Assembly: GCA_001801025.1 (NCBI GenBank)
Contig: MGWO01000007.1
Coordinates: 806,001 to 870,000 of the forward strand
Length of the DNA stretch: 64,000 nt
From: Gallionellales bacterium GWA2_54_124
GTDB lineage: Bacteria; Pseudomonadota; Gammaproteobacteria; Burkholderiales; Gallionellaceae
Direction: 5' to 3'
A program made the position numbers and the translations under genes. The notes under the pieces were generated by a model that saw only the letters and a program-made list of their open reading frames with translations, was not told where the DNA came from and made no database searches. Of this stretch, positions 8,948 to 19,700 are shown piece after piece (position 1 is the stretch's first letter; the number at the start of each line of letters is the position of its first letter).

Positions 8948-9949
8948 ATGGCGACGATCAGAAAAAAGGGGGAATGCCAGTGGCATGTCCAAATTCGGAA
9001 GAAAGGCTATCCTCCGGTCACTAAGACTTTCTTTACTTGGACTGAGGCTGATGCGTGGGCCAAAGTAACCGAGTCAGAAATGGTACGAGGCGTTTTCGTT
9101 GACCGTTCTGATTCTGAGCGCACGACAATCTCCGATGTAATTAATCGGTTCTCAATTGAGTTTGCCCCCTATCACTACCGGCAGCGAGAAGATAAAAAGG
9201 AAGCTTGGCGGTTTCAGTGCCAGCGTCTTAAAGACAAGTTGGGCCTGTATTCACTGGCGGCACTCGACCAGAAACTCGTTGCAGCTTACCGTGATGATCG
9301 CCTGAAAGAAGTGGGTGAAAGTACGGTTAGGAAAGAGCTGTACATGCTTTCTAAGGTGCTGCGTTTCGCAGAAGTCGAGATTGGCATTGCGCTTCCACGT
9401 GGCAATCCCGTCCTGAAAATCAGAAAACCGGCAGATGGAAAATCGCGAGACAGGCGTTTGACCCAGGATGAATGGAGTCGCCTTGAAATCCAATGTCGCA
9501 AAAGCCGAAATATTTATCTGTGGCCAGCCGTGGAACTGGCGGTAGAAACGGCGATGCGGCAAGGAGAACTGCTTGGCTTGCAGTGGAAAAATATAGATAA
9601 AAATCGTCCTATCGCATTTTTAGAGCAGACCAAAAATGGTGATGCGCGAGCCGTGCCACTTTCTTCGCGTGCAGTGGCAATCTTGAAAGACTTAACCCGT
9701 TCGATTGATGGCAAGGTGCTACCCGTTGAACGCATGACCATTTATCATGCCTTTATGGCCGCTGTGAAGCGCGCAAAGATAAATGATTATACTTTTCATG
9801 ATCTCCGGCACGAAGCTCTGTCACGGCTGGCAGAACGCGGCGATTTATCCGTACTGGAGATTGCTTCAATTTCTGGTCACAAGACTTTGCAGGTGCTCAA
9901 GGGCTACATCCACCTCCAAGCCGAAAAGCTGGCGGTAAAGCTGGGCTAG
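8948..9949 (+). CDS. int: Tyrosine recombinase/integrase of the element
   Basis: A 333-aa phage-type integrase that would catalyse site-specific insertion and excision at tRNA-Ser. An N-terminal arm-binding-like segment is followed by a SAM-like core-binding domain (about 60-160) and the catalytic domain. Catalytic residues visible are Arg in TAMRQGELLGL, His-x-x-Arg in HDLRHEA, His in SGHKTLQ and the nucleophile Tyr in KGYIHL close to the C-terminus. Full length for the family and apparently intact. GAGGG precedes the ATG. The gene sits about 100 bp inside attL and reads into the element; the 19-bp end repeat directly upstream suggests autoregulation. Confidence 0.95.
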   Translation: MATIRKKGECQWHVQIRKKGYPPVTKTFFTWTEADAWAKVTESEMVRGVFVDRSDSERTTISDVINRFSIEFAPYHYRQREDKKEAWRFQCQRLKDKLGLYSLAALDQKLVAAYRDDRLKEVGESTVRKELYMLSKVLRFAEVEIGIALPRGNPVLKIRKPADGKSRDRRLTQDEWSRLEIQCRKSRNIYLWPAVELAVETAMRQGELLGLQWKNIDKNRPIAFLEQTKNGDARAVPLSSRAVAILKDLTRSIDGKVLPVERMTIYHAFMAAVKRAKINDYTFHDLRHEALSRLAERGDLSVLEIASISGHKTLQVLKGYIHLQAEKLAVKLG

Positions 9950-10114
9950 CCAGACTGCATATTGAGCAGGTACATGACCTTGATATTTTCGATATGGATG
10001 CCTTGGTTCGCTTGTGGAGACTCCAGCTAAAAATCACATTTGTATTGGATAATGCTGGCAGAGCCTCTACACTTCGGTATTCATTCCAACGCTAGATAAA
10101 AATCAATAATAACC

Positions 10115-11653
10115 ATGGCTAAAGCAACAAAAGAAACTAAAGACGAACCGTTGGAAAAGCAGCTATGGAAAGCGGCCGACAAGCTGCGTAAGAATATCGA
10201 CGCTGCCGAATATAAGCATGTGGTGATGGGGCTGATCTTCCTGAAATATATCTCCGACTCATTCGAGGAGATGTTCACCAAGCTGCAAGCAGGCGAAGGG
10301 GAGATGGCCGGAGCTGATCCCGAAGACAATGATGAATACAAGGCGGAAAATATTTTCTTCGTTCCGCCTGAAGCCCGCTGGTCATACCTTGTAGCCAAAG
10401 CTAAGCTGCCTACCATCGGCACCGTGGTAGATGAGGCGATGGATGCCATCGAGAAGGAAAATCCCTCGCTCAAGGGCGTGCTGCCCAAGGTATTCGCGCG
10501 GCAAAACCTCGACCCTGCAAGCCTCGGCGGTTTGATTGATCTGGTGGGCAACATTGCGCTGGGCGATGCCAAATCGCGCAGCGCCGATGTGCTGGGGCAT
10601 GTGTTCGAATATTTTCTCGGTGAATTCGCGCTGGCAGAAGGCAAACAGGGCGGACAGTTCTACACGCCGCGCAGCATCGTAGAGTTGCTGGTCGCCATGC
10701 TAGAGCCCTACAAGGGCCGCGTGTTCGATCCCTGCTGTGGTTCGGGCGGTATGTTCGTTCAATCGGAAAAATTCGTCGGCGAACATCAAGGACGTGTCAA
10801 CGACATCTCAATCTACGGGCAGGAGAGCAACCAGACCACCTGGCGACTGGCGAAGATGAACCTCGCCATACGCGGCATCGACAGCTCGCAGGTGAAGTGG
10901 AACAACGAGGGGTCCTTCCTCAACGATGCCCACAAAGACCTGAAAGCCGATTTTATCATCGCCAACCCGCCGTTCAATGTCAGCGATTGGAGCGGCGAGC
11001 TGCTGCGCGGCGATGGCCGCTGGCAGTTTGGTGCGCCGCCTGCGGGCAATGCCAACTTCGCGTGGTTGCAGCACTTCGCCTATCACCTCAACCCGCAGGG
11101 AAAAGCGGGCGTGGTGCTGGCCAAAGGCGCGCTCACCAGCAAGACCAGCGGCGAAGGCGAGATCCGCAAGGCACTTATCGCCGACGGCAATCTGATCGAC
11201 TGCGTTGTCAACCTGCCCGCCAAACTATTTTTGAATACCCAGATACCGGCGGCGCTGTGGTTCTTGAACCGCGCACGCAACAATGGTCACCCGCGAAAAA
11301 ACGAAATCCTGTTCATCGATGCGCGCAACCTCGGACACCTCATCAACCGCCGCACCAAGGAACTCTCGCACGAGGACATCCAGCAGATCGCCGACACCTA
11401 CCATGCTTGGAGCACCGGCGAAGGTGCGTATGAAGATGTGAAAGGCTTCTGCGCCTCCGTGCCGTTGTCGCGCGCGGAAGAACTGGGCTATGTGCTCACG
11501 CCGGGGCGATATGTCGGCCTGCCGGACGAGGAGGACGATTTCAATTTTGCCGAGCGCTTCGCTACGTTGAAAGCGGATTTTGAAGCGCAGTTGCTGGAAG
11601 AGACAAAGCTGAATAAGGTCATTGCTGAGAATCTGGCGAAGGTGCAGGCATGA
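10115..11653 (+). CDS. hsdM: Type I restriction-modification system, methyltransferase subunit HsdM
   Basis: The modification subunit, an N6-adenine methyltransferase working with HsdS. This 512-aa protein has the HsdM N-terminal helical domain ([14 protein letters not shown], about 1-140), the SAM-binding motif [11 protein letters not shown] near residue 203 and the catalytic NPPF near 282 ([12 protein letters not shown]). The length is normal. Its stop overlaps the hsdS start (ATGA). It is the first gene of a long plus-strand operon ending at hsdR; 165 bp without a gene separate it from the integrase. Confidence 0.97.
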   Translation: MAKATKETKDEPLEKQLWKAADKLRKNIDAAEYKHVVMGLIFLKYISDSFEEMFTKLQAGEGEMAGADPEDNDEYKAENIFFVPPEARWSYLVAKAKLPTIGTVVDEAMDAIEKENPSLKGVLPKVFARQNLDPASLGGLIDLVGNIALGDAKSRSADVLGHVFEYFLGEFALAEGKQGGQFYTPRSIVELLVAMLEPYKGRVFDPCCGSGGMFVQSEKFVGEHQGRVNDISIYGQESNQTTWRLAKMNLAIRGIDSSQVKWNNEGSFLNDAHKDLKADFIIANPPFNVSDWSGELLRGDGRWQFGAPPAGNANFAWLQHFAYHLNPQGKAGVVLAKGALTSKTSGEGEIRKALIADGNLIDCVVNLPAKLFLNTQIPAALWFLNRARNNGHPRKNEILFIDARNLGHLINRRTKELSHEDIQQIADTYHAWSTGEGAYEDVKGFCASVPLSRAEELGYVLTPGRYVGLPDEEDDFNFAERFATLKADFEAQLLEETKLNKVIAENLAKVQA

Positions 11654-12852
11654 GTGAGTGGGATGAGCTCACGATAGGTGAACTACCGCTGATTATCGGT
11701 GATGGAAATTATTCATCGAAGTATCCTTCAGCAAAGGAATTTAAGGTGGCAGGGATTCCGTTTATCTCAAATAAGGACATTAAGAATGGCAGGATACTTT
11801 CAGAGGATTTACGCTACATATCACCTGAAAAGCATGCAGAGTTAAAAAAAGGCCACATCAAAGAACATGATATTTTGGTTTCGACTCGTGCAAACATTGG
11901 TGATATAGCATATGTTGATGCTTCATTTGAAGATGCAAATATCAACGCTCAACTTGTATTCTTGCGTTGTGACGAAAAAAAGCTTCACTCTAAATTCCTT
12001 TACCACCTTCTGTCGAGCAAGCATTACCACTCAATTTTTCAAAATCACGCGTCAGGTAGTGCGCAGATGCAATTGCCGATTTCTGCTCTCCGCGATATTC
12101 CAATTAGTTTTCCTGAGTATGATGAACAAAAGGCAATTGCAGGTGTGTTGAGCAGCCTCGACGATAAAATAGACCTGTTGCACCGCCAGAATAAAACCCT
12201 GGAAGCTATGGCCGCAACCCTGTTCCGTCAGTGGTTCGTGGAACAGGCGCAGGAGGATTGGGAGGAAGTTGCTCTTGAGGATGTTACCCGCAGAATTACC
12301 GATGGTGCACATGCAAGTCCGTCTACTGTCGAGGTTGGGCTGCCCATGGCATCTGTTAAGGATATGTACCAATGGGGAATAAACACGGCAAGCTGCCGTC
12401 AAATTTCTCAAGAAAATTTTAATGAATTGGTAAGGACGGATTGTCGTCCCTTGAAGAATGATATTTTGATTGCCAAGGACGGCAGCTACTTAAAACACGT
12501 CTTTGTGGCTGAGGATGATATGGACGTTGTCATCTTGTCATCAATTGCCATATTGAGGCCAAATAAGAAATACCATCCATTGTTATTAGCAACCTTTCTG
12601 AAACTGGATTCCACCAGAGAAGGTTTGGCGAACATTGTCACCGGTGCAGTGATCCCTCGCATTGTCCTAAAGGATTTTCGCAAATATAAGTTACTGCTAC
12701 CACCTAAACAGCTTCAGGATCAAGCGTTGACATCCATTCAACCTATCTATGAAAAATGCTGGGAGAACGATAGGCAAATCCGCACCCTCGAAAACCTCCG
12801 CGACACCCTGCTGCCCAAGCTGATGAGCGGTGAAATACGAGTCAACCATTAA
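11650..12852 (+). CDS. hsdS: Type I restriction-modification system, specificity subunit HsdS
   Basis: The DNA sequence-recognition subunit, 400 aa, with the usual two target-recognition domains, each followed by a conserved helical repeat. TRD1 begins near residue 5 ([10 protein letters not shown]) and TRD2 near 203 ([17 protein letters not shown]). The central spacer helix contains [19 protein letters not shown] and the C-terminal one [20 protein letters not shown]. It ends SGEIRVNH, the usual HsdS tail. Its start overlaps hsdM by 4 bp. The recognition site cannot be read from sequence. The next gene starts within or just after its 3' end. Confidence 0.95.
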   Translation: MSEWDELTIGELPLIIGDGNYSSKYPSAKEFKVAGIPFISNKDIKNGRILSEDLRYISPEKHAELKKGHIKEHDILVSTRANIGDIAYVDASFEDANINAQLVFLRCDEKKLHSKFLYHLLSSKHYHSIFQNHASGSAQMQLPISALRDIPISFPEYDEQKAIAGVLSSLDDKIDLLHRQNKTLEAMAATLFRQWFVEQAQEDWEEVALEDVTRRITDGAHASPSTVEVGLPMASVKDMYQWGINTASCRQISQENFNELVRTDCRPLKNDILIAKDGSYLKHVFVAEDDMDVVILSSIAILRPNKKYHPLLLATFLKLDSTREGLANIVTGAVIPRIVLKDFRKYKLLLPPKQLQDQALTSIQPIYEKCWENDRQIRTLENLRDTLLPKLMSGEIRVNH

Positions 12853-12871
12853 TCAATTACAGACAACCAAG

Positions 12872-14734
12872 ATGACCCAACAACAAATTAAAGAGATGAG
12901 TCGAAATGAATTCGCTGATGCAATAAATAAAACATATTCTCATGTTGGAAATTTCATTCTATTGGGACTAACAGGTCGTACAGGCTCAGGTTGTTCAACG
13001 GCAGCTAAAATTCTAGGACAAGAAAATGCTTCTCCGATCAGCGAGTCGGCAATTTACACATCGACAAACGACAAGAGAAAGCTGGGAATAATCCACAAAT
13101 ATACTCAAAAAAATTGGGAACCTTTTTACTCAATTCGAGTTACTACAGTTATTACCTATTTCATCCTTGATCTTGAGTTTGGTCAGTTTGCCAAGTTTCT
13201 ATCAGAGGTTGTACTAGGCAATGATGCAGAAAATATTGCTAATAAGTTAGCCAGCTTTAAAACTGAGTACGAAGAAGCTCACGGCCTAGTCAAAGAATTA
13301 AAGAATTTACCAGAAGATAGTAAAGGGAATGTGAAAGCTAGAGCGAAACGCTCGATTGAGATTTTCTTTGAAGTGCTCCCGCAATTTACCGAAAAACTGA
13401 AGGAGGCATTACAGGAACTGATTGGAGTCGATTCCTACGTGCTTTTATACCAAGAGGCAGGCGATAACATTCGAGCTTCTGGTAAAGCAAATATTAAGGA
13501 GTTTGTTGCCAAAGAGATTTTTTTCTTGCCTCGCGTAATAAATAAGATTGTTCGCGCTCTTCAATACAAACATAAGGACGAAGGTAAAGAAAACCTATTC
13601 ATTGTTATTGACGCAATTCGCAACCCATATGAAGCAGAATACTTTAAACAAAGGCATGCGCATTTTTTTCTTGTTGCCGTTAATACGCCTAACTCTGAAA
13701 GGCTTGCCCACCTAAGAGACAGCCATAAGCTGTCAGATGTTCAAATTCAAAAGCTAGATTTTAAGGAATATCCAAAGAAAACATCTGGAATTGAGATGTT
13801 TGTTTCCCAGAATATCCAACGTTGCATTGAGTTGGCGGATATACATATAACCAACCCAAAAAGACAAAAGTTCAATAATACCGAACTGGCAAATCAATTG
13901 TATTGGTATGTCACGTTGATCAAACATCCAGGTCTTGTAACACCGACGGCCATTGAGCGATCGATGCAACTGGCCTTTACTGCCAAGCTTAATTCTGGTT
14001 GTATTTCTAGACAGGTTGGCGCGGTAATAACTGATTCAAGCTACTCAGTTAAAGCTGTTGGATGGAATAGTGTTCCGGAGGGACAAGTGCCTTGTCTTCT
14101 TCGCGGTGTTGATGAATTACTACATGGCGTCAGTGATACATCTACGTTCAGTGAATATGAACAAAATAGCACGGAGTTTCGCAAAGTTATTGATATAAGC
14201 TTTTCTGAAATTATTAAGGACGATGGCTTAGGCGGAAGGCGCTTTCCATACTGCTTCAAAGATGTTTATAACGAAGTGGAGGCGGAGAAGAATCAAGTGC
14301 ATACAAGATCTCTTCATGCCGAAGAAAATGCCTTCCTTCAAATCACTAAATATGGAGGGGGCGGAATAAAGGGGGGAGTGCTTTTTACAACTGCCAGCCC
14401 ATGTGAACTTTGTTCCAAAAAGGCATACCAGATTGGAATCGAAAAAATCTACTTCATCGATCCTTATCCTGGTATATCGAATGATCACATTCTTAAGTCC
14501 GGGAACAGCAATCCAGAATTGATATTGTTCGGCGGAGCAATAGGTTCTGCATACCATCGAATTTATCAGTCGATCATGCCATACAAAGATGAGTTGCAGG
14601 TTCTAACCGGGTATAAGTTGAGTGGCGGGAAGAAAAAAATATACAAAAAATCACGGCACGAAGAAGAGCTTGAGCGGAAAATTGAAAAACTTGAGCTTGA
14701 ACTCCAGAAGCTGACTTTAACTCAAGGCAGCTAG
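12872..14734 (+). CDS. Anti-phage dCTP/dCMP deaminase-type protein (P-loop + deaminase)
   Basis: A 620-aa two-domain protein. The N-terminal P-loop NTPase-like domain has GLTGRTGSGCST at about 31-42, where the Walker lysine position is Cys. The C-terminal part is a zinc-dependent dCMP-deaminase-like domain with HAEEN near 481 (zinc ligand and proton shuttle) and SPCELCSKK near 508 (the two cysteine ligands). This architecture matches the anti-phage cytidine deaminase defence family (DCD/AvcD), which depletes dCTP/dCMP during infection. A charged coiled coil closes the protein. An upstream GTG at 12830 would overlap hsdS, but it falls in the conserved HsdS tail, so I prefer the ATG at 12872. 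The gene lies inside the hsd operon. Confidence 0.85.
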   Translation: MTQQQIKEMSRNEFADAINKTYSHVGNFILLGLTGRTGSGCSTAAKILGQENASPISESAIYTSTNDKRKLGIIHKYTQKNWEPFYSIRVTTVITYFILDLEFGQFAKFLSEVVLGNDAENIANKLASFKTEYEEAHGLVKELKNLPEDSKGNVKARAKRSIEIFFEVLPQFTEKLKEALQELIGVDSYVLLYQEAGDNIRASGKANIKEFVAKEIFFLPRVINKIVRALQYKHKDEGKENLFIVIDAIRNPYEAEYFKQRHAHFFLVAVNTPNSERLAHLRDSHKLSDVQIQKLDFKEYPKKTSGIEMFVSQNIQRCIELADIHITNPKRQKFNNTELANQLYWYVTLIKHPGLVTPTAIERSMQLAFTAKLNSGCISRQVGAVITDSSYSVKAVGWNSVPEGQVPCLLRGVDELLHGVSDTSTFSEYEQNSTEFRKVIDISFSEIIKDDGLGGRRFPYCFKDVYNEVEAEKNQVHTRSLHAEENAFLQITKYGGGGIKGGVLFTTASPCELCSKKAYQIGIEKIYFIDPYPGISNDHILKSGNSNPELILFGGAIGSAYHRIYQSIMPYKDELQVLTGYKLSGGKKKIYKKSRHEEELERKIEKLELELQKLTLTQGS

Positions 14735-14741
14735 GGACACT

Positions 14742-14879
14742 ATGAAGCTCAATGCGTTCGCCCGCGAGGACTTTTCCGCCAAGCTGTTCGAGCGCTTGGG
14801 TTCTGCCTTCATCAACAATCTAGGTTGTGAAATTATGTTGCCGACGGTGATGAGTGACGAAGTACGAGTAGAGTTCTAA
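14742..14879 (+). pseudogene. Small ORF, probable remnant of an hsdS 3' end
   Basis: A 45-aa reading frame (MKLNAFAREDFSAKLFERLG... ending VMSDEVRVEF). Its last codons resemble the HsdS tail at 12808-12840: LPTVMSDEVRV versus [11 protein letters not shown], about 24 of 33 bases identical by eye. The first 28 residues are not recognised. The most likely reading is a leftover of a second hsdS copy or of a recombination at the hsdS end that brought in the deaminase gene. It might still be translated, but no function is suggested. Confidence 0.45.
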
Positions 14880-14882
14880 ATT

Positions 14883-15704
14883 ATGTCCACGTTAAAAGCA
14901 CACGACAAGGTTATCTTCGAGAAGTTGTTTGATCGTGGAGGTTATGTACTGGACTTTACTGACCCCACTTACGCCGAATTCTTTCGTGAGCACGGCATCA
15001 ATATTGATGCCAATAAATACCGGATCAACGGTTCATCCAAGATGAAGCGCCTTCGGGCATTTTGGGAAATTGAATCGGATGCGATTGTTGTAAAAGTTCT
15101 GACGGCGATGCTTGAGTATGCTTGTGTGGTCGAGAAAGTCGATGGCGCGGATCGAACAAAAGCGATTTCAATTCTCAGTCGTCTGTCAGGGAAAGTGCCG
15201 AATACTGAACAGTCTGTGCAAACGCAGGAAGATTTTCTCAAACAGGTATTTTCTGACCTTAAGCTTGCAAAATTAAATATAGATGCGCAGTTGCAGTCTG
15301 TGATTGAGCAGCGAATTGATGAGATTCACCGGTCGCTAAAGTCCGAAGCTGCCTTAGCGACCATATTTTTATGTGGCAGCACATTGGAAGGACTGCTGCT
15401 TGACGCGGCGACCAAACAGCCGCAGCAATTCAATTCCGCTAAGTCTGCCCCAAAGGATAAGGAAGACAAGGTGTTTCAACTGCATTCGTGGTCGCTCGAA
15501 AGTCTGATCAATGTGGCTCACGAGGTTGGATTGCTGTCTTTGGATGTAAAGAAATACGGACACGCGCTAAAAGATTTCAGAAATTTCATCCACCCGCGCC
15601 AGCAGGCCTCGCAAGGCTTCAAGCCGGACCAACATACAGCCAAAATCAGTTGGCAAGTTTTGCAAGCTGCCATTGCTGATTTAAGCGGGCAAAGGAACAA
15701 GTGA
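14883..15704 (+). CDS. Conserved RM-associated protein of unknown function (HEPN-like C-terminus?)
   Basis: A 273-aa soluble protein. Proteins of this look are, from memory, frequent passengers of type I RM loci; no named domain is certain. The N-terminal half (about 1-95) is a small mixed domain. The C-terminal half (about 130-265) is helical, with FLCGSTLEGLLLDAA and DFRNFIHPRQQ. The R-N-F-I-H stretch recalls the R-x(4-6)-H motif of HEPN ribonucleases, but the spacing is one short, so this is only a hint. It starts 4 bp after the hsdS-like remnant and overlaps the GTG of the next frame, so it is part of the hsd operon. Confidence 0.6.
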   Translation: MSTLKAHDKVIFEKLFDRGGYVLDFTDPTYAEFFREHGINIDANKYRINGSSKMKRLRAFWEIESDAIVVKVLTAMLEYACVVEKVDGADRTKAISILSRLSGKVPNTEQSVQTQEDFLKQVFSDLKLAKLNIDAQLQSVIEQRIDEIHRSLKSEAALATIFLCGSTLEGLLLDAATKQPQQFNSAKSAPKDKEDKVFQLHSWSLESLINVAHEVGLLSLDVKKYGHALKDFRNFIHPRQQASQGFKPDQHTAKISWQVLQAAIADLSGQRNK

Positions 15705-15778
15705 ACAGTCAGGCTGATGAGCGTCAGGGTGCAGGTGGCGTTGAGTGCTTAGCGACAATCGTCGTACAGGGAGAGGCG

Positions 15779-16756
15779 ATGGAAGAGTCAAAAATCCAGA
15801 TTTTCCAGGCTGCCGATGGTGTGGTGCGGCTTGAGGTCGCGCTGGATCAGGACACGGTGTGGCTGTCTCAAGCGCAGATGGTCGAGTTGTTCGGTCGGGA
15901 TCAGTCGGTGGTCTCGCGGCATATTCGCAATGCCTTGTTCGAGGGCGAGGTGAGCAAAAAAAGCAATATGCAAAAAATGCATATTGCAACTTCCGACAAG
16001 CCGGTCGCCTTCTATGATCTGGATGTGGTGATTTCAGTCGGTTACCGCATCAAGTCCGAGCGGGGCGTGCAGTTCAGACGCTGGGCGACCCAGGTGTTGC
16101 GCCAGTATCTGGTGCAGGGCTACAGCATCAATCAGCAGCGGCTTGAGGCGCAGCAGGAAAAACTGACCGAACTCAAGCAGGCGATAGCCTTGTCGGCCAG
16201 ATTGATTCACAGCAAAAATTTATCTAGCGGGGAATCGCAGAGCATACTGGCAATTCTGGAGAAATACAGTCACGCGCTGACTGTGCTGGATGACTACGAT
16301 CACCAGCGCTTGCAGGTGGCGGGAACGCATGCGCCAGCGCAACCCAGGATTACCTATGATGAGGCGGTGCAGCAGATATTGCTGTGGCGTGAACGGGAGG
16401 GGCTCGGCGGATTATTCGGAAATGAGAAGGATGATTCCTTCAAGAGTTCGTTGGAGACTATATACCAGACTTTCGATGGTACGGAGTTGTATCCCAGCAT
16501 TGAAGAGAAGTCGGCTAATTTGCTGTATTTCATCGTGAAGAACCATTCGTTCACCGATGGCAACAAGCGAATAGCCGCCGCAATTTTTGTCTGGTTTCTG
16601 GAGCGTCATGACTTTTTGTATAACGCCGAAGGGGAAAAGCGCATTGCCGATAATGCGCTGGTTGCGTTTACCCTGTTGATTGCCGAAAGCAAGCCGGATG
16701 AAAGGGAAATGATGGTTAAAGTGATTATCAATCTGATCAATGGCAAGAATATATGA
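15779..16756 (+). CDS. RhuM-Fic/Doc fusion protein
   Basis: A 325-aa protein combining an N-terminal RhuM domain (WLSQAQMVELFGRDQSVVSRHI through VGYRIKSERGVQFRRWATQV, about 25-130) with a C-terminal Fic/Doc domain carrying HSFTDGNKRIAA at about 258-269. The Fic core HxFxxGNKR is complete and has the Lys variant found in Doc-type enzymes, which modify targets by phosphotransfer. The ATG at 15779 is chosen because GGAGAGG precedes it; an in-frame GTG at 15701 has no such site. It overlaps hsdR by 4 bp (ATGA). The role is unproven; a toxin or defence effector cotranscribed with RM genes is the likely reading. Confidence 0.8.
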   Translation: MEESKIQIFQAADGVVRLEVALDQDTVWLSQAQMVELFGRDQSVVSRHIRNALFEGEVSKKSNMQKMHIATSDKPVAFYDLDVVISVGYRIKSERGVQFRRWATQVLRQYLVQGYSINQQRLEAQQEKLTELKQAIALSARLIHSKNLSSGESQSILAILEKYSHALTVLDDYDHQRLQVAGTHAPAQPRITYDEAVQQILLWREREGLGGLFGNEKDDSFKSSLETIYQTFDGTELYPSIEEKSANLLYFIVKNHSFTDGNKRIAAAIFVWFLERHDFLYNAEGEKRIADNALVAFTLLIAESKPDEREMMVKVIINLINGKNI

Positions 16757-19700
16757 GCAAACTCACCGAATCCGCCATCGAAGACTTTGCCATCAAGCTA
16801 TTTAAGCGTATGGGATACAGCTACGTTTATGCGCCGTACATTGCACCCGATGGCGAACAGCCGGAGCGTAGACATTACGGTGAAGTATTGCTGACAGGGC
16901 GGCTGGAGCAGGCGGTGAAGCGTATCAATCCCAAGTTGTCGCCTGCGATGTTGCAAGATGCTCTCAAGGAGGTGCAGCGCATCAGTTCGCCGGAGATGTT
17001 GGCGAATAACGAAGTGTTTCACCGCCTGCTAACCGAGGGCGTGAAAGTGAGCCGATCACAAGACGGCGACGAGCGCGGCGATCTGGTGTGGTTGATCGAC
17101 TTCGCTCACCCGGAAAATAACGAGTTCGTCGTCGCCAACCAATTTACCGTCATTGAGAACCATCAAAACAAACGCCCCGATCTGGTACTGTTCGTCAACG
17201 GCATTCCGCTGGTGGTGATCGAGCTGAAAAACGCCATAGATGAAAACGCCACGATTAAGACGGCATATCTGCAGCTTGAAACCTACAAACAGACCATCCC
17301 CAGCCTGTTTACTTCCAATGCCTTGCTGGTGATCTCGGACGGACTGGAAGCCAAGGCGGGTTCGCTTTCCGCAGGTTTTAGCCGTTTCATGGTTTGGAAA
17401 AGCGCAGATGGCAAGGCAGAAGCCTCGCATCTGGTAAGCCAGTTGGAAACGTTGATACTAGGTATGTTGAATAAGGCTACGCTGCTGGATTTGCTGCGCC
17501 ACTTTATTGTGTTTGAGAAGAGCAAGAAAGAAGACCCGCAAACTGGCGTGATTAGCATCAGTACGGTGAAGAAACTTGCGGCTTATCACCAGTATTACGC
17601 AGTGAATGCAGCGGTGGCTTCGACGTTGCGCGCGGCACACGTGGATAGTGCAAGTACGAGCGGGGAGCTGCGTGCTGAGCAGACCCCGGCCAGTTATGGC
17701 CTGTCAAGCGTAACCCAGCAGCCTAAAGGTGACAAAAAGGCTGGGGTGGTATGGCATACGCAGGGTTCGGGTAAGTCGCTTTCCATGGTGTTTTACACAG
17801 GCAAGATTGTGCTAGCGCTGGATAACCCAACCGTGCTTGTAATTACCGACCGAAACGATCTGGATGATCAGCTGTTTGATACCTTCGCTTCATCCAAGCA
17901 ATTGTTGCGGCAGGACCCAGTGCAGGCAGCGGATCGCGGGCAGTTGAAGGAGTTGCTAAAGGTGGTCTCGGGTGGCGTGATCTTTTCCACCATACAGAAA
18001 TTCCAGCCTGATGATGGCAATGTGTATGAGCCGCTGTCCGACCGCCGCAATATTGTGGTGATTGTCGATGAGGCGCACCGCACGCAGTACGGCTTTAGCG
18101 CCAAGACCGTGGACGATAAAAATGCCGATGGTGAGGTGATTGGCAAAAAGGTGGTGTATGGTTTTGCCAAATACCTGCGCGACGCGCTGCCAAACGCAAC
18201 CTATCTGGGTTTTACCGGCACACCGATTGAAAAAACTGATGTGAACACCCCGGCGGTGTTCGGCAACTATGTGGACATCTACGACATTGCGCAGGCGGTG
18301 GAGGATGGCGCGACGGTACGGATTTATTACGAAAGCCGTCTGGCAAAAGTCGGCTTGAGCGAAGAAGGCAAAAAGCTAATAGCCGAACTGGACGAAGAGC
18401 TGGATCAGGAGGAACTGACTGATACGCAGAAAGCCAAGGCAAAGTGGACCAAGATGGAGGCGCTGATCGGCAGTGAGCAGCGTATCAAGAATATTGCCAA
18501 GGACATCGTGGCACACTTCGAGGCACGGCAGGAGGTGTTTGCAGGCAAGGGTATGGTGGTGAGTATGTCGCGGCGCATTGCCGCAGAATTGTACAAAGAG
18601 ATCATTGTGCTCAGGCCTGAGTGGTACTCCGACGATTTGAACAAAGGCGCAATCAAGGTGGTGATGACGGCTGCCTCCAGCGACGGCCCGCTACTGGCCA
18701 AACATCACACCACCAAAGAGCAGCGCAAGCAATTGGCCGAGCGGATGAAGAACGACGACGATCCGCTCAAACTTGTGATCGTGCGCGATATGTGGTTGAC
18801 CGGTTTCGATGCCCCCAGCATGCACACACTTTACATCGACAAGCCGATGAAGGGGCACAACCTGATGCAGGCTATTGCGCGTGTAAATCGGGTACACAAG
18901 GACAAGCCGGGCGGGCTGGTGGTGGATTATCTAGGTATCGCCGCTGATCTTAAAGAAGCACTGTCGTTTTATTCAGATGCGGGTGGCAAGGGCGATCCTG
19001 CACTGGCGCAGGAGCAGGCGGTGAGCCTGATGTTGGAGAAGCTGGAAGTGGTGTCGGCGATGTACCACGGCTTTGCCTATGAAAATTATTTTGAGGCGGA
19101 GACCTCGAAAAAGCTATCACTGATACTGGCGGCAGAAGAACATATTCTCGGACTAGAGGATGGCAGAAAACGCTATATCAACGAGGTGACCGCTCTGTCA
19201 CTGGCATTTGCCATTGCCGTGCCGCACGAGCAGGCGATGGATGCACGCGACGAAGTGGGATTTTTTCAAGCTGTAAAAGCACGCCTTGCCAAGTTTGACG
19301 GTACGGGGGCAGGACGCAGCAACGAAGAGATCGAAACCACTATTCGCCAAGTGATCGACAAGGTGCTGGTGTCCGAACAGGTTATCGATATATTCGACGC
19401 GGCGGGCATCAAAAAACCGGATATTTCTGTGTTGTCTGAAGAGTTTTTGTCTGAACTGAAAGGGTACGTACACAAAAATGTAGCCCTCGAAGTGCTGAAA
19501 AAGCTGCTCAATGACGAATTGAAAGCACGCGCCAAGAAGAATCTGGTTCAGAGCAAGAGTCTGATGGAGATGCTGGAAAATTCTATAAAAAAATACCACA
19601 ACAAGGTATTGACCGCAGCTGAAGTGATGGAAGAGCTGATCAAAATCAGCAAGGAAATTGTTGCGTCGGACGCCGAAGCCTCGCACATGGGACTGAGCGA

